Shown piece by piece: positions 45,658 to 54,723 of a stretch of 64,000 nucleotides of DNA. The DNA is from Rhodospirillaceae bacterium (GTDB lineage: Bacteria > Pseudomonadota > Alphaproteobacteria > Rhodospirillales > Rhodospirillaceae), in contig CANJSF010000011.1 of NCBI GenBank assembly GCA_947476925.1, positions 1 to 64,000 of the forward strand, given 5' to 3'. How positions within the stretch are numbered: the first letter of the stretch is position 1; every line of letters begins with the position of its first letter. The notes beneath the pieces were generated by a model. That model made no database searches and was not told the origin of the DNA. It saw nothing but the letters and a program-made list of their open reading frames with translations. The position numbers and the translations under genes were made by a program.

Positions 45658-45788
45658 TACTTTCGCGTTGTTTCGTGCCTTATTTTAGCCCTGAACCCAT
45701 CACGATTTAACCACGCCCCTGAGTCACAACTTTGATTGTCGGACGAGGCGTTTGCAGTGCTTCGATCCGGGATCGAAGGGGAAATTCC

Positions 45789-45902
45789 GTGGCCAAGCTT
45801 GATCAATTTTTTGATGCTTATGAGCGCACACTTCCGGTGTGGAGTGGCGACGCCTTTGCTGCAGCGCTGGTCGCGCTCATCGTCTTGGTCGTTATGATCT
45901 AA
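45789..45902 (+). CDS. Tiny single-span membrane protein (37 aa)
   Basis: The GTG at 45789 opens a frame encoding MAKLDQFFDAYERTLPVWSG, then DAFAAALVALIVLVVMI. The first half is polar, and the C-terminal 16 residues form a membrane helix that ends at the C-terminus, as in tail-anchored small proteins. A ribosome site GAAGGGG lies 8 bases before the GTG. It sits between the cytochrome gene and the YdeP-type gene, all on the plus strand. Unknown function. Confidence 0.6.
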   Translation: MAKLDQFFDAYERTLPVWSGDAFAAALVALIVLVVMI

Positions 45903-45993
45903 GTCACGACTTTCCACATCGGCGCTTCATCGCCCGCATGGTTTTGATGTCGCAGACCATGTAAACTCCCGTCACTGTTTTGAGGGAGTTGCC

Positions 45994-48303
45994 GTGTCTG
46001 AGTCAACCAAGCCAACATTTACAGGCGCTGCGGGCGGCTGGGCGGCGTTGAAGTCGAGTGCGGAGCATCTGATTGGCGCGGGCAATCCGGTGACAGGCGC
46101 GACTTCTTTGCTCAACGTCAATCAGCCCGAGGGGTTTGATTGCCCGGGGTGCGCGTGGGGCGACCCCAAGCACACATCTTCTTTCGAGTTTTGCGAGAAC
46201 GGTGTCAAAGCCGTGTCGTGGGAAGCCACATCCAAACGCTGCACGCCCGAAGTGATGGCGCAAAACAAAGTGTCGTGGTTGGCCGCGCAAGACGATCATC
46301 ACCTGGAATCGCTTGGTCGGCTGACGCACCCCATGATTTATGATGCGTCGAGCGACACTTACAAATTCATCGACTGGGAAGAGGCCTTTGCCGTCATTGG
46401 TCGCGAGTTGCGCGCACTCGAACATCCCGATCAAGCGATTTTCTACACATCAGGTCGTACGTCCAACGAAGCGGCGTTCTTGTGGCAGCTTTTTGTGCGC
46501 GAGTTTGGCACCAACAATCTGCCTGACTGCTCCAATATGTGCCACGAGGCGTCTGGCGTGGCGTTAAATGAGTCGATAGGCATCGGCAAAGGTACGATTC
46601 TGCTCGAAGACATGAAGCGCGCTGATGCAATTTTTATTTTTGGCCAGAATCCTGGCACCAATCATCCGCGCATGTTGGGCGATTTGAAAAAGGCCGCACG
46701 GCGCGGCGCAAAAATTGTCACCGTGAATCCGCTGCGTGAACGGGGACTCGAGCGTTTCGTCGACCCTAAAAACCCGATCGACATGGTGGGCAACGCCATG
46801 GGCGCTACGGGCACGCCCCTCACCAGCCTTTATTTGCAAATTCAAGTGGGCGGCGATTTGGCGCTGCTCAAAGGCATGATGAAAGTGATCATTGCGGCGG
46901 ATGAGGCAGCTCAAACAACCGGCGCTCAGCGCGTGCTCGATACGGCGTTCATCGCCGAGCATACGCAGGGCCTTGCTGCGTTGATCGCTGATCTGAAGGC
47001 TGAGCCGTGGGACCGCATTGTCGCCCAGGCAGGTATCACGCGCGATGAAATTGAAGCGGCGGCCGAAATTTACATGAACGCCGAGCGCGTCATTTGCACG
47101 TGGGCCATGGGGCTGACGCAACATGCCAAGGGCGTGGAAACAATTCAGAACATTATCAATCTGCTTCTGCTGCGCGGGAACATCGGACGGCCCGGCACCG
47201 GCCCGTGCCCCGTGCGCGGGCACTCGAATGTCCAAGGCGATCGCACAATGGGCATTACCGAGCTACCAAAGAAAGAGTTCCTCGATAGCTTGCAGCGCGT
47301 GTTTGGGTTTGAACCGCCACGAAAGCCTGGCGTGAATACCGTCGAAGCAATTGCTGCGATGCGAGATGGCAGAGCCAAAGTGCTGCTGGCGATGGGCGGT
47401 AACTTTGCCGCCGCGTGCCCGGATTCCGATGTGACCTGGGCGGCCTTGCGTTCGCTCAATCTCACAGTGCATGTGTCGACCAAACTGAACCGCAGCCATT
47501 TGATCCATGGAAAAACCGCGTTGATTCTTCCTGCGTTGGGCCGCACTGAAATCGACATACAAACAACCGGACGGCAAGCGATTACAGTCGAAGACTCAAT
47601 GAGCATGGTCCACGCCAGCCAAGGCATGAACAACCCTGCGTCTGATCATTTGCGCTCCGAGCCTTGGATTATTGCGGGAATCGCTATGGCGGCATTGCCC
47701 AAATCCCAAGTGTCATGGCCGCACTTGCGCGACGACTACCGCCTGATTCGAGAAAAGATCGAGGCCGTTTTTGCCGACTTCGAGAATTTCAACGAACGGA
47801 TCATGCGTGCAGGTGGTTTTCATTTGGGTAACTCTGCCAAAGAGCGCGTGTGGAAAACGGCCACCGGCAAAGCCAATTTTATGGTGGCGTCACTGCCGGC
47901 TGAAACGCCGCACGCGGCAGCGCAAAAAGCCAACCATCAGAAAATTTTCACGCTGACGACGTTCCGCGCGCATGATCAGTATAATACGACTGTCTATGCA
48001 CGGAACGACCGCTATCGTGGCATCAAGAACAAACGCCGCGTGGTCTTTATCAATCCCGATGACTTACGTGACTTGAAAATAAGTGCGGGCGCTCATGTTG
48101 ATATTGCCACGGTTTGGCACGATCAGCGCTCGCGCGTCGCCAAAGATTTTGAGCTCGTGCCCTACAACATTCCACGCGGCTGCATCGGCGCCTACTTCCC
48201 CGAGACCAACGTGCTGGTCCCGCTCGACAGCCACGGCCCGCGCTCGGGCACACCCACGAATAAAGCGATTTTGGTGACGCTGAATGCTAGGGCGCTAGCT
48301 TAA
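45994..48303 (+). CDS. FdhF/YdeP family molybdopterin oxidoreductase
   Basis: This 769-aa molybdenum-bis-MGD protein of the formate-dehydrogenase-alpha type belongs to the YdeP subgroup. It begins with a CPGCAWGD stretch seen in YdeP, then the molybdopterin domains (YTSGRTSNEAAFLWQLFVREFGTNNLPDCSNMCHEASG; FGQNPGTNHPRM; GNIGRPGTGPCPVRGHSNVQGDRTMG), and a C-terminal dinucleotide-binding domain (FTLTTFRAHDQYNTTVYARNDRYRGI). E. coli YdeP is tied to acid resistance, chemistry unknown. It has no signal. GTG start with GAGGGAG five bases upstream. The 3' end overlaps a convergent MarR gene by 17 bases. Confidence 0.93.
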   Translation: MSESTKPTFTGAAGGWAALKSSAEHLIGAGNPVTGATSLLNVNQPEGFDCPGCAWGDPKHTSSFEFCENGVKAVSWEATSKRCTPEVMAQNKVSWLAAQDDHHLESLGRLTHPMIYDASSDTYKFIDWEEAFAVIGRELRALEHPDQAIFYTSGRTSNEAAFLWQLFVREFGTNNLPDCSNMCHEASGVALNESIGIGKGTILLEDMKRADAIFIFGQNPGTNHPRMLGDLKKAARRGAKIVTVNPLRERGLERFVDPKNPIDMVGNAMGATGTPLTSLYLQIQVGGDLALLKGMMKVIIAADEAAQTTGAQRVLDTAFIAEHTQGLAALIADLKAEPWDRIVAQAGITRDEIEAAAEIYMNAERVICTWAMGLTQHAKGVETIQNIINLLLLRGNIGRPGTGPCPVRGHSNVQGDRTMGITELPKKEFLDSLQRVFGFEPPRKPGVNTVEAIAAMRDGRAKVLLAMGGNFAAACPDSDVTWAALRSLNLTVHVSTKLNRSHLIHGKTALILPALGRTEIDIQTTGRQAITVEDSMSMVHASQGMNNPASDHLRSEPWIIAGIAMAALPKSQVSWPHLRDDYRLIREKIEAVFADFENFNERIMRAGGFHLGNSAKERVWKTATGKANFMVASLPAETPHAAAQKANHQKIFTLTTFRAHDQYNTTVYARNDRYRGIKNKRRVVFINPDDLRDLKISAGAHVDIATVWHDQRSRVAKDFELVPYNIPRGCIGAYFPETNVLVPLDSHGPRSGTPTNKAILVTLNARALA

Positions 48304-48721
48304 GGTTGTCGGTCAGCCGACCCAACAAAGCGAAGACCGTATCTTGTTCCGCGGCACTCAAGCCCGCCACCGTTTGCGACGCGACTTTGCGCGCTTCGTC
48401 CATCACTGCTTCTTGCGCAGCTTTGGCCTTGGCCGTGAGGTAAATGAATGACCGACGCTTATCGCCCATGTCGGCGTCGCGGCGAATCAAGCCATCGCGT
48501 TCCATACGGGCCAAGGTATTGGCCATGGTGGGTTGCTCAACGCCAATGCGTCGGCACAGGTCGGCTTGTGTCAGGCCGTCTTTCTGGAAAAGCATGACCA
48601 GCGCCGGGAACTGACCGGGCGCGACGCCTAACGGCAATAGGGCGTCTTGCAACCGCTTGTCATAGAGCCGGTTAAGCAGGCCCAGTTGGTAGCCGAGTGA
48701 GTCTAATCGCCGGATCGCCAT
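48287..48721 (-). CDS. MarR family transcriptional regulator
   Basis: This 144-aa winged-helix repressor has a DNA-binding region at residues about 45-95 (GLTQADLCRRIGVEQPTMANTLARMERDGLIRRDADMGDKRRSFIYLT). MarR proteins usually repress neighbouring genes until a phenolic or oxidised ligand binds. The gene is the last of a minus-strand pair with a lipoprotein-like gene and converges on the YdeP-type gene, so its targets are not obvious from position. Confidence 0.92.
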   Translation of the reverse strand: MAIRRLDSLGYQLGLLNRLYDKRLQDALLPLGVAPGQFPALVMLFQKDGLTQADLCRRIGVEQPTMANTLARMERDGLIRRDADMGDKRRSFIYLTAKAKAAQEAVMDEARKVASQTVAGLSAAEQDTVFALLGRLTDNLKLAP

Positions 48722-48732
48722 GGATACCTATG

Positions 48733-49125
48733 CTATCGTTGATCTGCCGGGTGGCCTTGCATGTAACCTTCCGCGCGCATGCAGCGGCCGACTGCGTCAT
48801 CATAGTGCTGACTGAGCACCGTCCGGTCATGGAATTCAAGTGGACTCGGTCCGCGCTGGCCCGTTTGAGCATTTGGCGGCGGGAAGTCGCCACGGTTCGA
48901 ACCATTGCTGGCCAGGGTTGAAGACTCCGCGTCGCGCTCACAGGCGGCCAAGTCCTGGCTGGTTTGTTTGGCTGTTTTGCCTGCTTGGTGCCACGTCACA
49001 CTTGCACACGCCGCCAAACTTGCGGCCATCAAGGCGCCCGCTGCCAGGGCCTTTAGCCCAAATCGGTGCCGATTATGATCTCGTCGCTTGACCGGCTGGG
49101 CCGGACCTGTTTGTTTCGCCGCCAC
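48733..49125 (-). CDS. Small lipoprotein-like hypothetical protein
   Basis: This 130-aa protein has a basic N-terminus of about 24 residues, then a hydrophobic run (LKALAAGALMAASLAACAS) with a possible lipobox LAAC at about residue 40, and a polar mature part with Cys (DLAACERDAES; VGRCMRAEGYMQGHP). The paired Cys and the CMRAxGY-type ending recall small alphaproteobacterial envelope proteins. It starts with GTG at 49125, with AAGGAA five bases upstream. It is divergent from the MaoC gene and 11 bases ahead of the MarR gene. Confidence 0.65.
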   Translation of the reverse strand: MAAKQTGPAQPVKRRDHNRHRFGLKALAAGALMAASLAACASVTWHQAGKTAKQTSQDLAACERDAESSTLASNGSNRGDFPPPNAQTGQRGPSPLEFHDRTVLSQHYDDAVGRCMRAEGYMQGHPADQR

Positions 49126-49163
49126 TTTGGTTCCTTTATTTCAGTATTAGGAAAGATCATCGC

Positions 49164-49613
49164 ATGGGAGCGACACACCAAGCTAGCGCCACGGACAAGC
49201 CTTACTTCTTTGAGGACCTAACAGCGGGCTTGTCTGCCACATTTTCCAAGACCGTGACCGAGGCCGATATTGTGAAATTTGCTGAAATCTCGGGCGATAC
49301 CAATCCGGTGCATCTCGATGCGGCTTATGCCGCCACAACCATATTCAAGCAACGCATTGCTCATGGGATGCTTTCGGTGGGCTTTATCTCGGCCTTGTTC
49401 GGCACCGTGATGCCCGGACCAGGCTCGATTTACGTGGCACAAAACCTAAAGTTTAAAGCCCCGGTGAAAATCGGTGACACGGTGACCGCGCGAGTTGAGG
49501 TCACCGGCTCTGTACCCGACAAAAAATTTGTGACCTTCAAAACGCAGTGCATGGTTAATGACAAGGTGGTCATCGACGGGGATGCCACCTTGATGGTTCC
49601 GGCACGCGGCTAG
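49164..49613 (+). CDS. MaoC-like (R)-specific enoyl-CoA hydratase
   Basis: This 149-aa single hot-dog domain has the hydratase-2 motif: FAEISGDTNPVHLDAAYAATT (catalytic Asp and His) and IAHGMLSVGFISALFGTVMPGPGSIY. Such enzymes hydrate trans-2-enoyl-CoA to (R)-3-hydroxyacyl-CoA, feeding PHA synthesis or side paths of beta-oxidation. An AGGAAAG lies 11 bases upstream of the ATG. ribF follows after 17 bases on the same strand, a common alphaproteobacterial pairing. The acyl substrate is not predictable. Confidence 0.92.
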   Translation: MGATHQASATDKPYFFEDLTAGLSATFSKTVTEADIVKFAEISGDTNPVHLDAAYAATTIFKQRIAHGMLSVGFISALFGTVMPGPGSIYVAQNLKFKAPVKIGDTVTARVEVTGSVPDKKFVTFKTQCMVNDKVVIDGDATLMVPARG

Positions 49614-49630
49614 ACAGAGCTGAACTTTCC

Positions 49631-50620
49631 ATGCGGTTGGTGCGTTATTACGGCGAAGTTCCGGCGAACCTCAAAGGCGGGGTGATTGCGCTTGGTAACT
49701 TTGATGGGCTGCACTTGGGCCACCAAGCCGTAATCGGCGAGGCGGTGCGATTGGCGCAATCCAAAAGCATCCCAGCCGCCGTGATGACGTTCGAGCCCCA
49801 TCCGCGCTTGTTCTTTAAGCCCGAACAAGAGCCTTTTCGCCTCAGCCCCTTTCGCATCAAGGCCCGTTTGATTGAGACCCTGGGCGTCGATTACCTGTAT
49901 GTGCAGACTTTTGATCGCGCGTTCTCGCAGCACACCGCCGAAGAGTTCGTTGAACAGATATTGGTCAAAGGCTTAGGCATCAGTCACGTTGTCGTGGGTT
50001 TTGATTATGTTTTTGGACGTGGCCGCGGCGGCAATGTCGCGCTGCTTCACGATATGGCGCGCGTTCATAATTTTAGCGTCACAGCTGTCGCCGAAAAACG
50101 CAACGGACCAGGCACACGCTATTCTTCGTCTAACATCCGCGATTTTTTGAAGGCAGGCGAGTGCCTCAAAGCTGCGCAATTGTTGGGCCGCTATTGGGAA
50201 ATCGAAGGTCGCGTCGAGCATGGCGATCAGCGCGGGCGCATAATGGGCTTTCCCACCGCCAACATGCCGCACCGCGACTATTTGCATCCGCGACGCGGCG
50301 TGTATGCGGTGCGCGTCGGAATTGATCGCGGCGCGGAGACGGTGTGGCGTGACGGTATTGCCAACTTTGGTTATCGCCCGACGTTCAACAAGAAAGACCT
50401 TTTACTTGAAGTGCACTTGTTCGACGTCAGCGAGGACCTGTATCAAAAGCACCTTCGTGTGGCCTTAATTGACTACCTCCGCCCCGAACAAAAATTCGAT
50501 GGACTTGAGGCGATCAAAGCGCAAATCGGCCTGGACTGCATCCAGGCCCGTGAATTGTTAAAGAGCCATGCGTTTGCCGCAGGCCCAGCGCCATTTGTGG
50601 CTGTAAATCAGGCTTCTTAA
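49631..50620 (+). CDS. ribF: Bifunctional riboflavin kinase/FAD synthetase
   Basis: This 329-aa enzyme phosphorylates riboflavin to FMN and adenylates FMN to FAD. The N-terminal nucleotidyltransferase domain has GNFDGLHLGHQAVIGEA, TFEPHPRLFF, VVGFDYVFGRGRGGN and the late YSSSNIRDFL; the C-terminal kinase domain starts near residue 185 with GRVEHGDQRGRIMGFPTANM and includes NFGYRPTF and LEVHLFDV. Length is normal. It follows MaoC closely; ileS lies 181 bases downstream. Confidence 0.96.
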   Translation: MRLVRYYGEVPANLKGGVIALGNFDGLHLGHQAVIGEAVRLAQSKSIPAAVMTFEPHPRLFFKPEQEPFRLSPFRIKARLIETLGVDYLYVQTFDRAFSQHTAEEFVEQILVKGLGISHVVVGFDYVFGRGRGGNVALLHDMARVHNFSVTAVAEKRNGPGTRYSSSNIRDFLKAGECLKAAQLLGRYWEIEGRVEHGDQRGRIMGFPTANMPHRDYLHPRRGVYAVRVGIDRGAETVWRDGIANFGYRPTFNKKDLLLEVHLFDVSEDLYQKHLRVALIDYLRPEQKFDGLEAIKAQIGLDCIQARELLKSHAFAAGPAPFVAVNQAS

Positions 50621-50725
50621 CCCACCAGAATCGGCCTTTTTCCTTGATTGTGAAGGGGGGCGCCTGTTACACACCCGATCCATGAAGGCACGCCGCACAC
50701 ACAGCGTCCGGGAGCGAATTAGCCT

Positions 50726-50749
50726 CCCCATTCTGTAATCAGAATGGGG
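50726..50749 (+). promoter_or_regulatory. Strong hairpin in the ileS leader
   Basis: A perfect 10-bp stem, CCCCATTCTG (50726-50735) with CAGAATGGGG (50740-50749), closes a TAAT loop 52 bases before the ileS ATG. The T residues after it are scattered, so it is not a classical terminator. It may end the ribF transcript weakly, stabilise the ileS leader or take part in control. No T-box features (AGGGTGGNACCGCG) are present. Confidence 0.5.
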
Positions 50750-50801
50750 CTATCGCCGTTTTCGCTTTTCTTCCGACCTTCAGTCCGGGACGACCCGCAT
50801 C

Positions 50802-53642
50802 ATGACCGCCACGCCACCTTCTGGAAATCAGGCGCCTGATTACAAGGCGACAGTTTTCTTACCGGCCACCGACTTTCCGATGAAAGCCGGTTTGCCTCAG
50901 CTTGAGCCGACGTTGTTGGACCGCTGGGCGAAGATGAACCTCTACGCCAAGTTGCGCGAGACCGCTAAAGGCCGCCCTAAATTCGTGCTTCATGATGGCC
51001 CGCCTTACGCCAACGGTAATCTTCACATTGGCCACGCGCTCAATAAAATTTTGAAAGACGTCATTGTGCGCTCGCGCCAAATGATGGGTTTTGATGCGCC
51101 CTATGTGCCGGGCTGGGACTGCCATGGCCTGCCAATCGAATGGAAGATCGAGGAAGAGTACCGCGCCAAAGGCAAAAACAAAGATGACGTGCCGGTGGTC
51201 GAGTTTCGCCGTCAGTGCCGCGCCTTTGCTGAAAAGTGGATCGCGGTGCAGAAGGCCGAGTTCAAGCGTTTGGGCGTCACGGGCGATTGGGACAATCCCT
51301 ACACCACCATGGCGTTTAAGTCTGAAGCCGCCATTGTACGCGAGATGGCGAAGTTTGTGCTCAACGGCAGCATTTATCGTGGGGCCAAGCCTGTGTTGTG
51401 GTCCGTCGTGGAAAAGACGGCGCTGGCCGATGCCGAAGTGGAATACGCCGATCATACATCGACAACTGTATGGGTGCGCTTCCCGGTCGCAAGCACCAAA
51501 GTCTCAGAGTTGAACGGGCATTCGATTGTCATCTGGACGACAACGCCGTGGACGCTGCCAGGCAACCGCGCCATCGCTTTCGGCGAGGCCATTGATTACG
51601 CGGTGATCGAAGTGGCAGCGATCAGCGAAAAAAGCGCGGCTCGTGTGGGTGAGCGCTTTGCGGTCGCCGAGGCCTTACTGTCGCAACTCCTGAAAGATGC
51701 CGGGATCACCGAGCATCAGGTCGTGACTAAAATCAAAGGTGCCGCCTTTGCTGGAACTGTTTGCCGCCACCCTTGGCACGGCAAAGGCTACGACTTCGAT
51801 GTGCCGTTACACGCCGGATCGTTTGTCACCACCGAGCAAGGCACGGGATTTGTGCATATGGCCCCGGGCCATGGCGAAGACGATTACGATCTGTGTAAAA
51901 CTAAAAGCATCCCTGTGCCGGACACCGTGAATGGCGATGGGCTGTATGTGCCGTCCGTGCCGCTGTTCGCTGGTGAGCATGTGTTCAAGGTTGCGCCAAA
52001 AGTTGTGGCTGCGTTGCAGGACGTTGGTGCGTTGTTGGCTCATGGTAAGTTGACGCACAGCTATCCGCATTCCTGGCGCTCTAAGGCGCCGTTGATCTTT
52101 CGCAATACGCCGCAGTGGTTCATCTCGATGGAGACGAACGATCTGCGCAAAAAGGCGTTGGCTGCCATCGACGCTACTCAATGGGTGCCCGCCGTCGGGC
52201 GTAATAGAATCTATGCGATGGTCGAAAGCAGACCCGACTGGTGTATCTCGCGCCAGCGCCAATGGGGCGTGCCGATTACATTGTTTATGCGCAAAACGAC
52301 TGGCGAAGTGCTGAAAGACCCAGCGGTATTTGAGCGCATCGCCAAAGCGGTGGAGGAAGAGGGCGCAGAAGCCTGGATCACATCGCCACCCGAACGCTTT
52401 CTGGGCGATCAATACGTCGCGACGGAGTGGACTCAGGTCAATGACATCGTCGAGGTATGGTTCGATTCCGGCTCGACGCATTCGTTCGTTCTGGAACAGC
52501 GCCCCGAACTGAAATGGCCGGCTGATTTATACTTAGAAGGCTCGGACCAACATCGAGGATGGTTTCATACGTCTCTATTGGAATCATGCGGCACGCGCGG
52601 TCGCGCGCCGTATGACGCGGTGCTCACCCATGGCTTTTTGTTGGATGAGAAGGGCAATAAAATGTCCAAATCCATGGGCAATATGGTTCCGCTCGATAGC
52701 GTGGTGAACACATCTGGTGCTGATATTCTGCGCTTGTGGGTTGTGGCGTCGGATTACACCCAAGATTTGTCGATCGGGCCCAATATCATCAAGCAAATGA
52801 GCGACCTCTATCGTCGTTTGCGAAATACCTTGCGCTACTTATTGGGAAACCTCAGCGGCTTTTCTCCGGCCGAGAAAGTTGCGGCCGCCGAGATGCCCGA
52901 GCTTGAACGTTATGTGCTGCACCGGCTATGGCAGCTTGACAAACAAATTCGCAGCGCCTGCACCAGCTACGATTTCCATGGGCTGTTCAACGAGATCCAC
53001 AATTTCTGTGCGGTGGACTTGTCTGCCTTTTATTTCGATGTCCGCAAAGATGCGCTGTACTGCGATGCGCCCAGCGATCTGCGTCGCCGCGCCTGCCGTA
53101 CGGTGCTTGATACGGCATACAATTGCTTGGTGACGTGGATGGCCCCGTTCATCTGCTTCACGGCTGAAGAGGCCTGGCTCGCACGCCATCCTGGCGAGGG
53201 TTCATCGGTTCATTTGCAAAACTTCCCCGTTGTCCCCGATGCGTGGAAGAACGACGCACTGGCAGCTAAATGGCAAGCGGTGCGCGATGTGCGCCGGGTT
53301 GTGACCGGTGCCATCGAAGTTGAGCGCGCGGCCAAGCGCATCGGGGCGTCGTTGCAAGCTCACCCCCATGTCTTTGCGCCGGCCGAAACCATAGCAGCTC
53401 TTAAAGACGTGCCGATGGATGACGTGTGTATCACTTCGGCAATCGTGATGACGGCAGGAGCACCGCCAGACGGCGCGTACGCGGTGGCCGAGGTTCAAGG
53501 GGTCGGCGTCAAAATCGAACTCGCCTCTGGCGAGAAGTGCTTGCGTTGCTGGAAAGTGCTGCCCGACGTCGGCAAACACAAACACCCCTTCGTGTGCGAG
53601 CGATGCTCGGATGCGGTCGAAGCCATGCCTGCGGCGGCATAG
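50802..53642 (+). CDS. ileS: Isoleucyl-tRNA synthetase
   Basis: This 946-aa class I synthetase has the HIGH motif in [17 protein letters not shown], the editing (CP1) domain with [18 protein letters not shown] and [15 protein letters not shown], the [13 protein letters not shown] segment, the KMSKS loop in [12 protein letters not shown], the anticodon-binding domain, and a C-terminal zinc finger ([11 protein letters not shown]...CERCSDAV) of the eubacterial type. Length is normal. It heads ileS-lspA-DUF3035, the standard alphaproteobacterial order; lspA begins at the next base after its stop. Confidence 0.98.
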   Translation: MTATPPSGNQAPDYKATVFLPATDFPMKAGLPQLEPTLLDRWAKMNLYAKLRETAKGRPKFVLHDGPPYANGNLHIGHALNKILKDVIVRSRQMMGFDAPYVPGWDCHGLPIEWKIEEEYRAKGKNKDDVPVVEFRRQCRAFAEKWIAVQKAEFKRLGVTGDWDNPYTTMAFKSEAAIVREMAKFVLNGSIYRGAKPVLWSVVEKTALADAEVEYADHTSTTVWVRFPVASTKVSELNGHSIVIWTTTPWTLPGNRAIAFGEAIDYAVIEVAAISEKSAARVGERFAVAEALLSQLLKDAGITEHQVVTKIKGAAFAGTVCRHPWHGKGYDFDVPLHAGSFVTTEQGTGFVHMAPGHGEDDYDLCKTKSIPVPDTVNGDGLYVPSVPLFAGEHVFKVAPKVVAALQDVGALLAHGKLTHSYPHSWRSKAPLIFRNTPQWFISMETNDLRKKALAAIDATQWVPAVGRNRIYAMVESRPDWCISRQRQWGVPITLFMRKTTGEVLKDPAVFERIAKAVEEEGAEAWITSPPERFLGDQYVATEWTQVNDIVEVWFDSGSTHSFVLEQRPELKWPADLYLEGSDQHRGWFHTSLLESCGTRGRAPYDAVLTHGFLLDEKGNKMSKSMGNMVPLDSVVNTSGADILRLWVVASDYTQDLSIGPNIIKQMSDLYRRLRNTLRYLLGNLSGFSPAEKVAAAEMPELERYVLHRLWQLDKQIRSACTSYDFHGLFNEIHNFCAVDLSAFYFDVRKDALYCDAPSDLRRRACRTVLDTAYNCLVTWMAPFICFTAEEAWLARHPGEGSSVHLQNFPVVPDAWKNDALAAKWQAVRDVRRVVTGAIEVERAAKRIGASLQAHPHVFAPAETIAALKDVPMDDVCITSAIVMTAGAPPDGAYAVAEVQGVGVKIELASGEKCLRCWKVLPDVGKHKHPFVCERCSDAVEAMPAAA

Positions 53643-54152
53643 ATGCGCTTGGGGCTATCAGTCGCGGCGGTGGTGCTGATCCTTGATCAGATATCGAAGT
53701 TTATTCTGCTCGACGTGATGCGGCCTGAGGGTGTCGTCAACACACCGTTCTTTAGCGATAAGATCATTGAGGTGCTGCCGTTCTTTAATTTCCGCATGGC
53801 GTGGAATACCGGCATTAGCTTCTCCATGTTCGATGGCGGCGGCTCAACGACTTACATTCTGCTCGCGGTCCAATCGGCAATTACTGTGGCGCTGGTCTGG
53901 TGGTTGCGCACGCTGAAGGGCGGCCTCATTCAGTTGGCCAGTGGGCTGATTATTGGCGGTGCGATTGGCAACATCATTGATCGCGCTCGCTGGGGCGCAG
54001 TGGCCGATTTTTTCGATTTTCACGTGGCGGGATGGCATTTTGCCACATTTAATGTGGCAGATAGTTGTATATCTATTGGGGTAGCCCTGTGGTTGCTTGA
54101 CGCCCTCATGAACCACGGCCAACATAAGACTGAGAGCAAGGAGCCGATCTGA
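53643..54152 (+). CDS. lspA: Lipoprotein signal peptidase
   Basis: This 169-aa inner-membrane aspartyl protease cleaves signal peptides of diacylglyceryl-modified prolipoproteins. Four membrane helices are visible. Catalytic Asp residues lie in GNIIDRARWGAVADFFDF and FNVADSCISIG, with the conserved NxGxxF-type motif in WNTGISFSMF. The ATG follows the ileS TAG directly, so translation is coupled. The next gene encodes a lipoprotein, a plausible client. Confidence 0.96.
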   Translation: MRLGLSVAAVVLILDQISKFILLDVMRPEGVVNTPFFSDKIIEVLPFFNFRMAWNTGISFSMFDGGGSTTYILLAVQSAITVALVWWLRTLKGGLIQLASGLIIGGAIGNIIDRARWGAVADFFDFHVAGWHFATFNVADSCISIGVALWLLDALMNHGQHKTESKEPI

Positions 54153-54153
54153 C

Positions 54154-54705
54154 ATGGTTTCGCGTATTTTTAAAATTGTGGGCGTTGTTGTCGCTGTGGC
54201 GCTGCTCAGTGGCTGCCAAGACACGCGCCGGGCTTTGGGCATCGACAAATCGATCCCCGACGAGTTTGCCGTTGTCTCACGTGCGCCGTTGGTGATGCCG
54301 CCTGATTTCAATTTGCGCCCGCCGGCGCCCGGATCGGAACGCCCTCAAGAAGGTACGGCTGCTGATCAAGCGCGCAATGTGCTGGTGGGGCGCGAGCGTT
54401 TTGCGGCTTACCGCGCTCGTGGGTTTTCGTCGGGCGAAGTGAAATTGTTGGAACTGGCTGGCTCGGGGACCGCATTGCCCGAGATTCGTAAAAACCTCGA
54501 GCGTGAAAGCTCAGCCTTTGCGGCGGAAGAAAAGTCGTTCACCGACAAGTTGGTGTTCTGGGGTCAGCCCACCAACGATGGAACGCCGCTTGATCCGGTG
54601 GCCGAAAAGAAGCGCCTTGAAGAAAACGCAGCGCTGGGCAAAAAGCCCACAGAAGGTGCTACGCCCACGATCTCCAAAGGCGGAAAAGTTTTAGGCGTGT
54701 TCTAA
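54154..54705 (+). CDS. DUF3035 lipoprotein
   Basis: This 183-aa protein has a lipoprotein signal (VVVAVALLSGC, modified Cys at about residue 21) and the DUF3035 start: DTRRALGIDKSIPDEFAVVSRAPLVMPPDFNLRPPAPG. The remainder is charged and helical. DUF3035 lipoproteins are widespread in alphaproteobacteria directly after lspA, ahead of M16 peptidase genes; a role in outer-membrane upkeep has been proposed but not proven. The ATG lies one base after the lspA stop. A GGAG ribosome site lies within the lspA end. Confidence 0.9.
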   Translation: MVSRIFKIVGVVVAVALLSGCQDTRRALGIDKSIPDEFAVVSRAPLVMPPDFNLRPPAPGSERPQEGTAADQARNVLVGRERFAAYRARGFSSGEVKLLELAGSGTALPEIRKNLERESSAFAAEEKSFTDKLVFWGQPTNDGTPLDPVAEKKRLEENAALGKKPTEGATPTISKGGKVLGVF

Positions 54706-54723
54706 GCCTTCGCTGACGGCGCG

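Noticed and set aside
45654-45917. Minus-strand open frame opposite the 37-aa gene
   Set aside because: No ribosome site and charged, featureless sequence; the plus-strand frame has both a ribosome site and a membrane helix.
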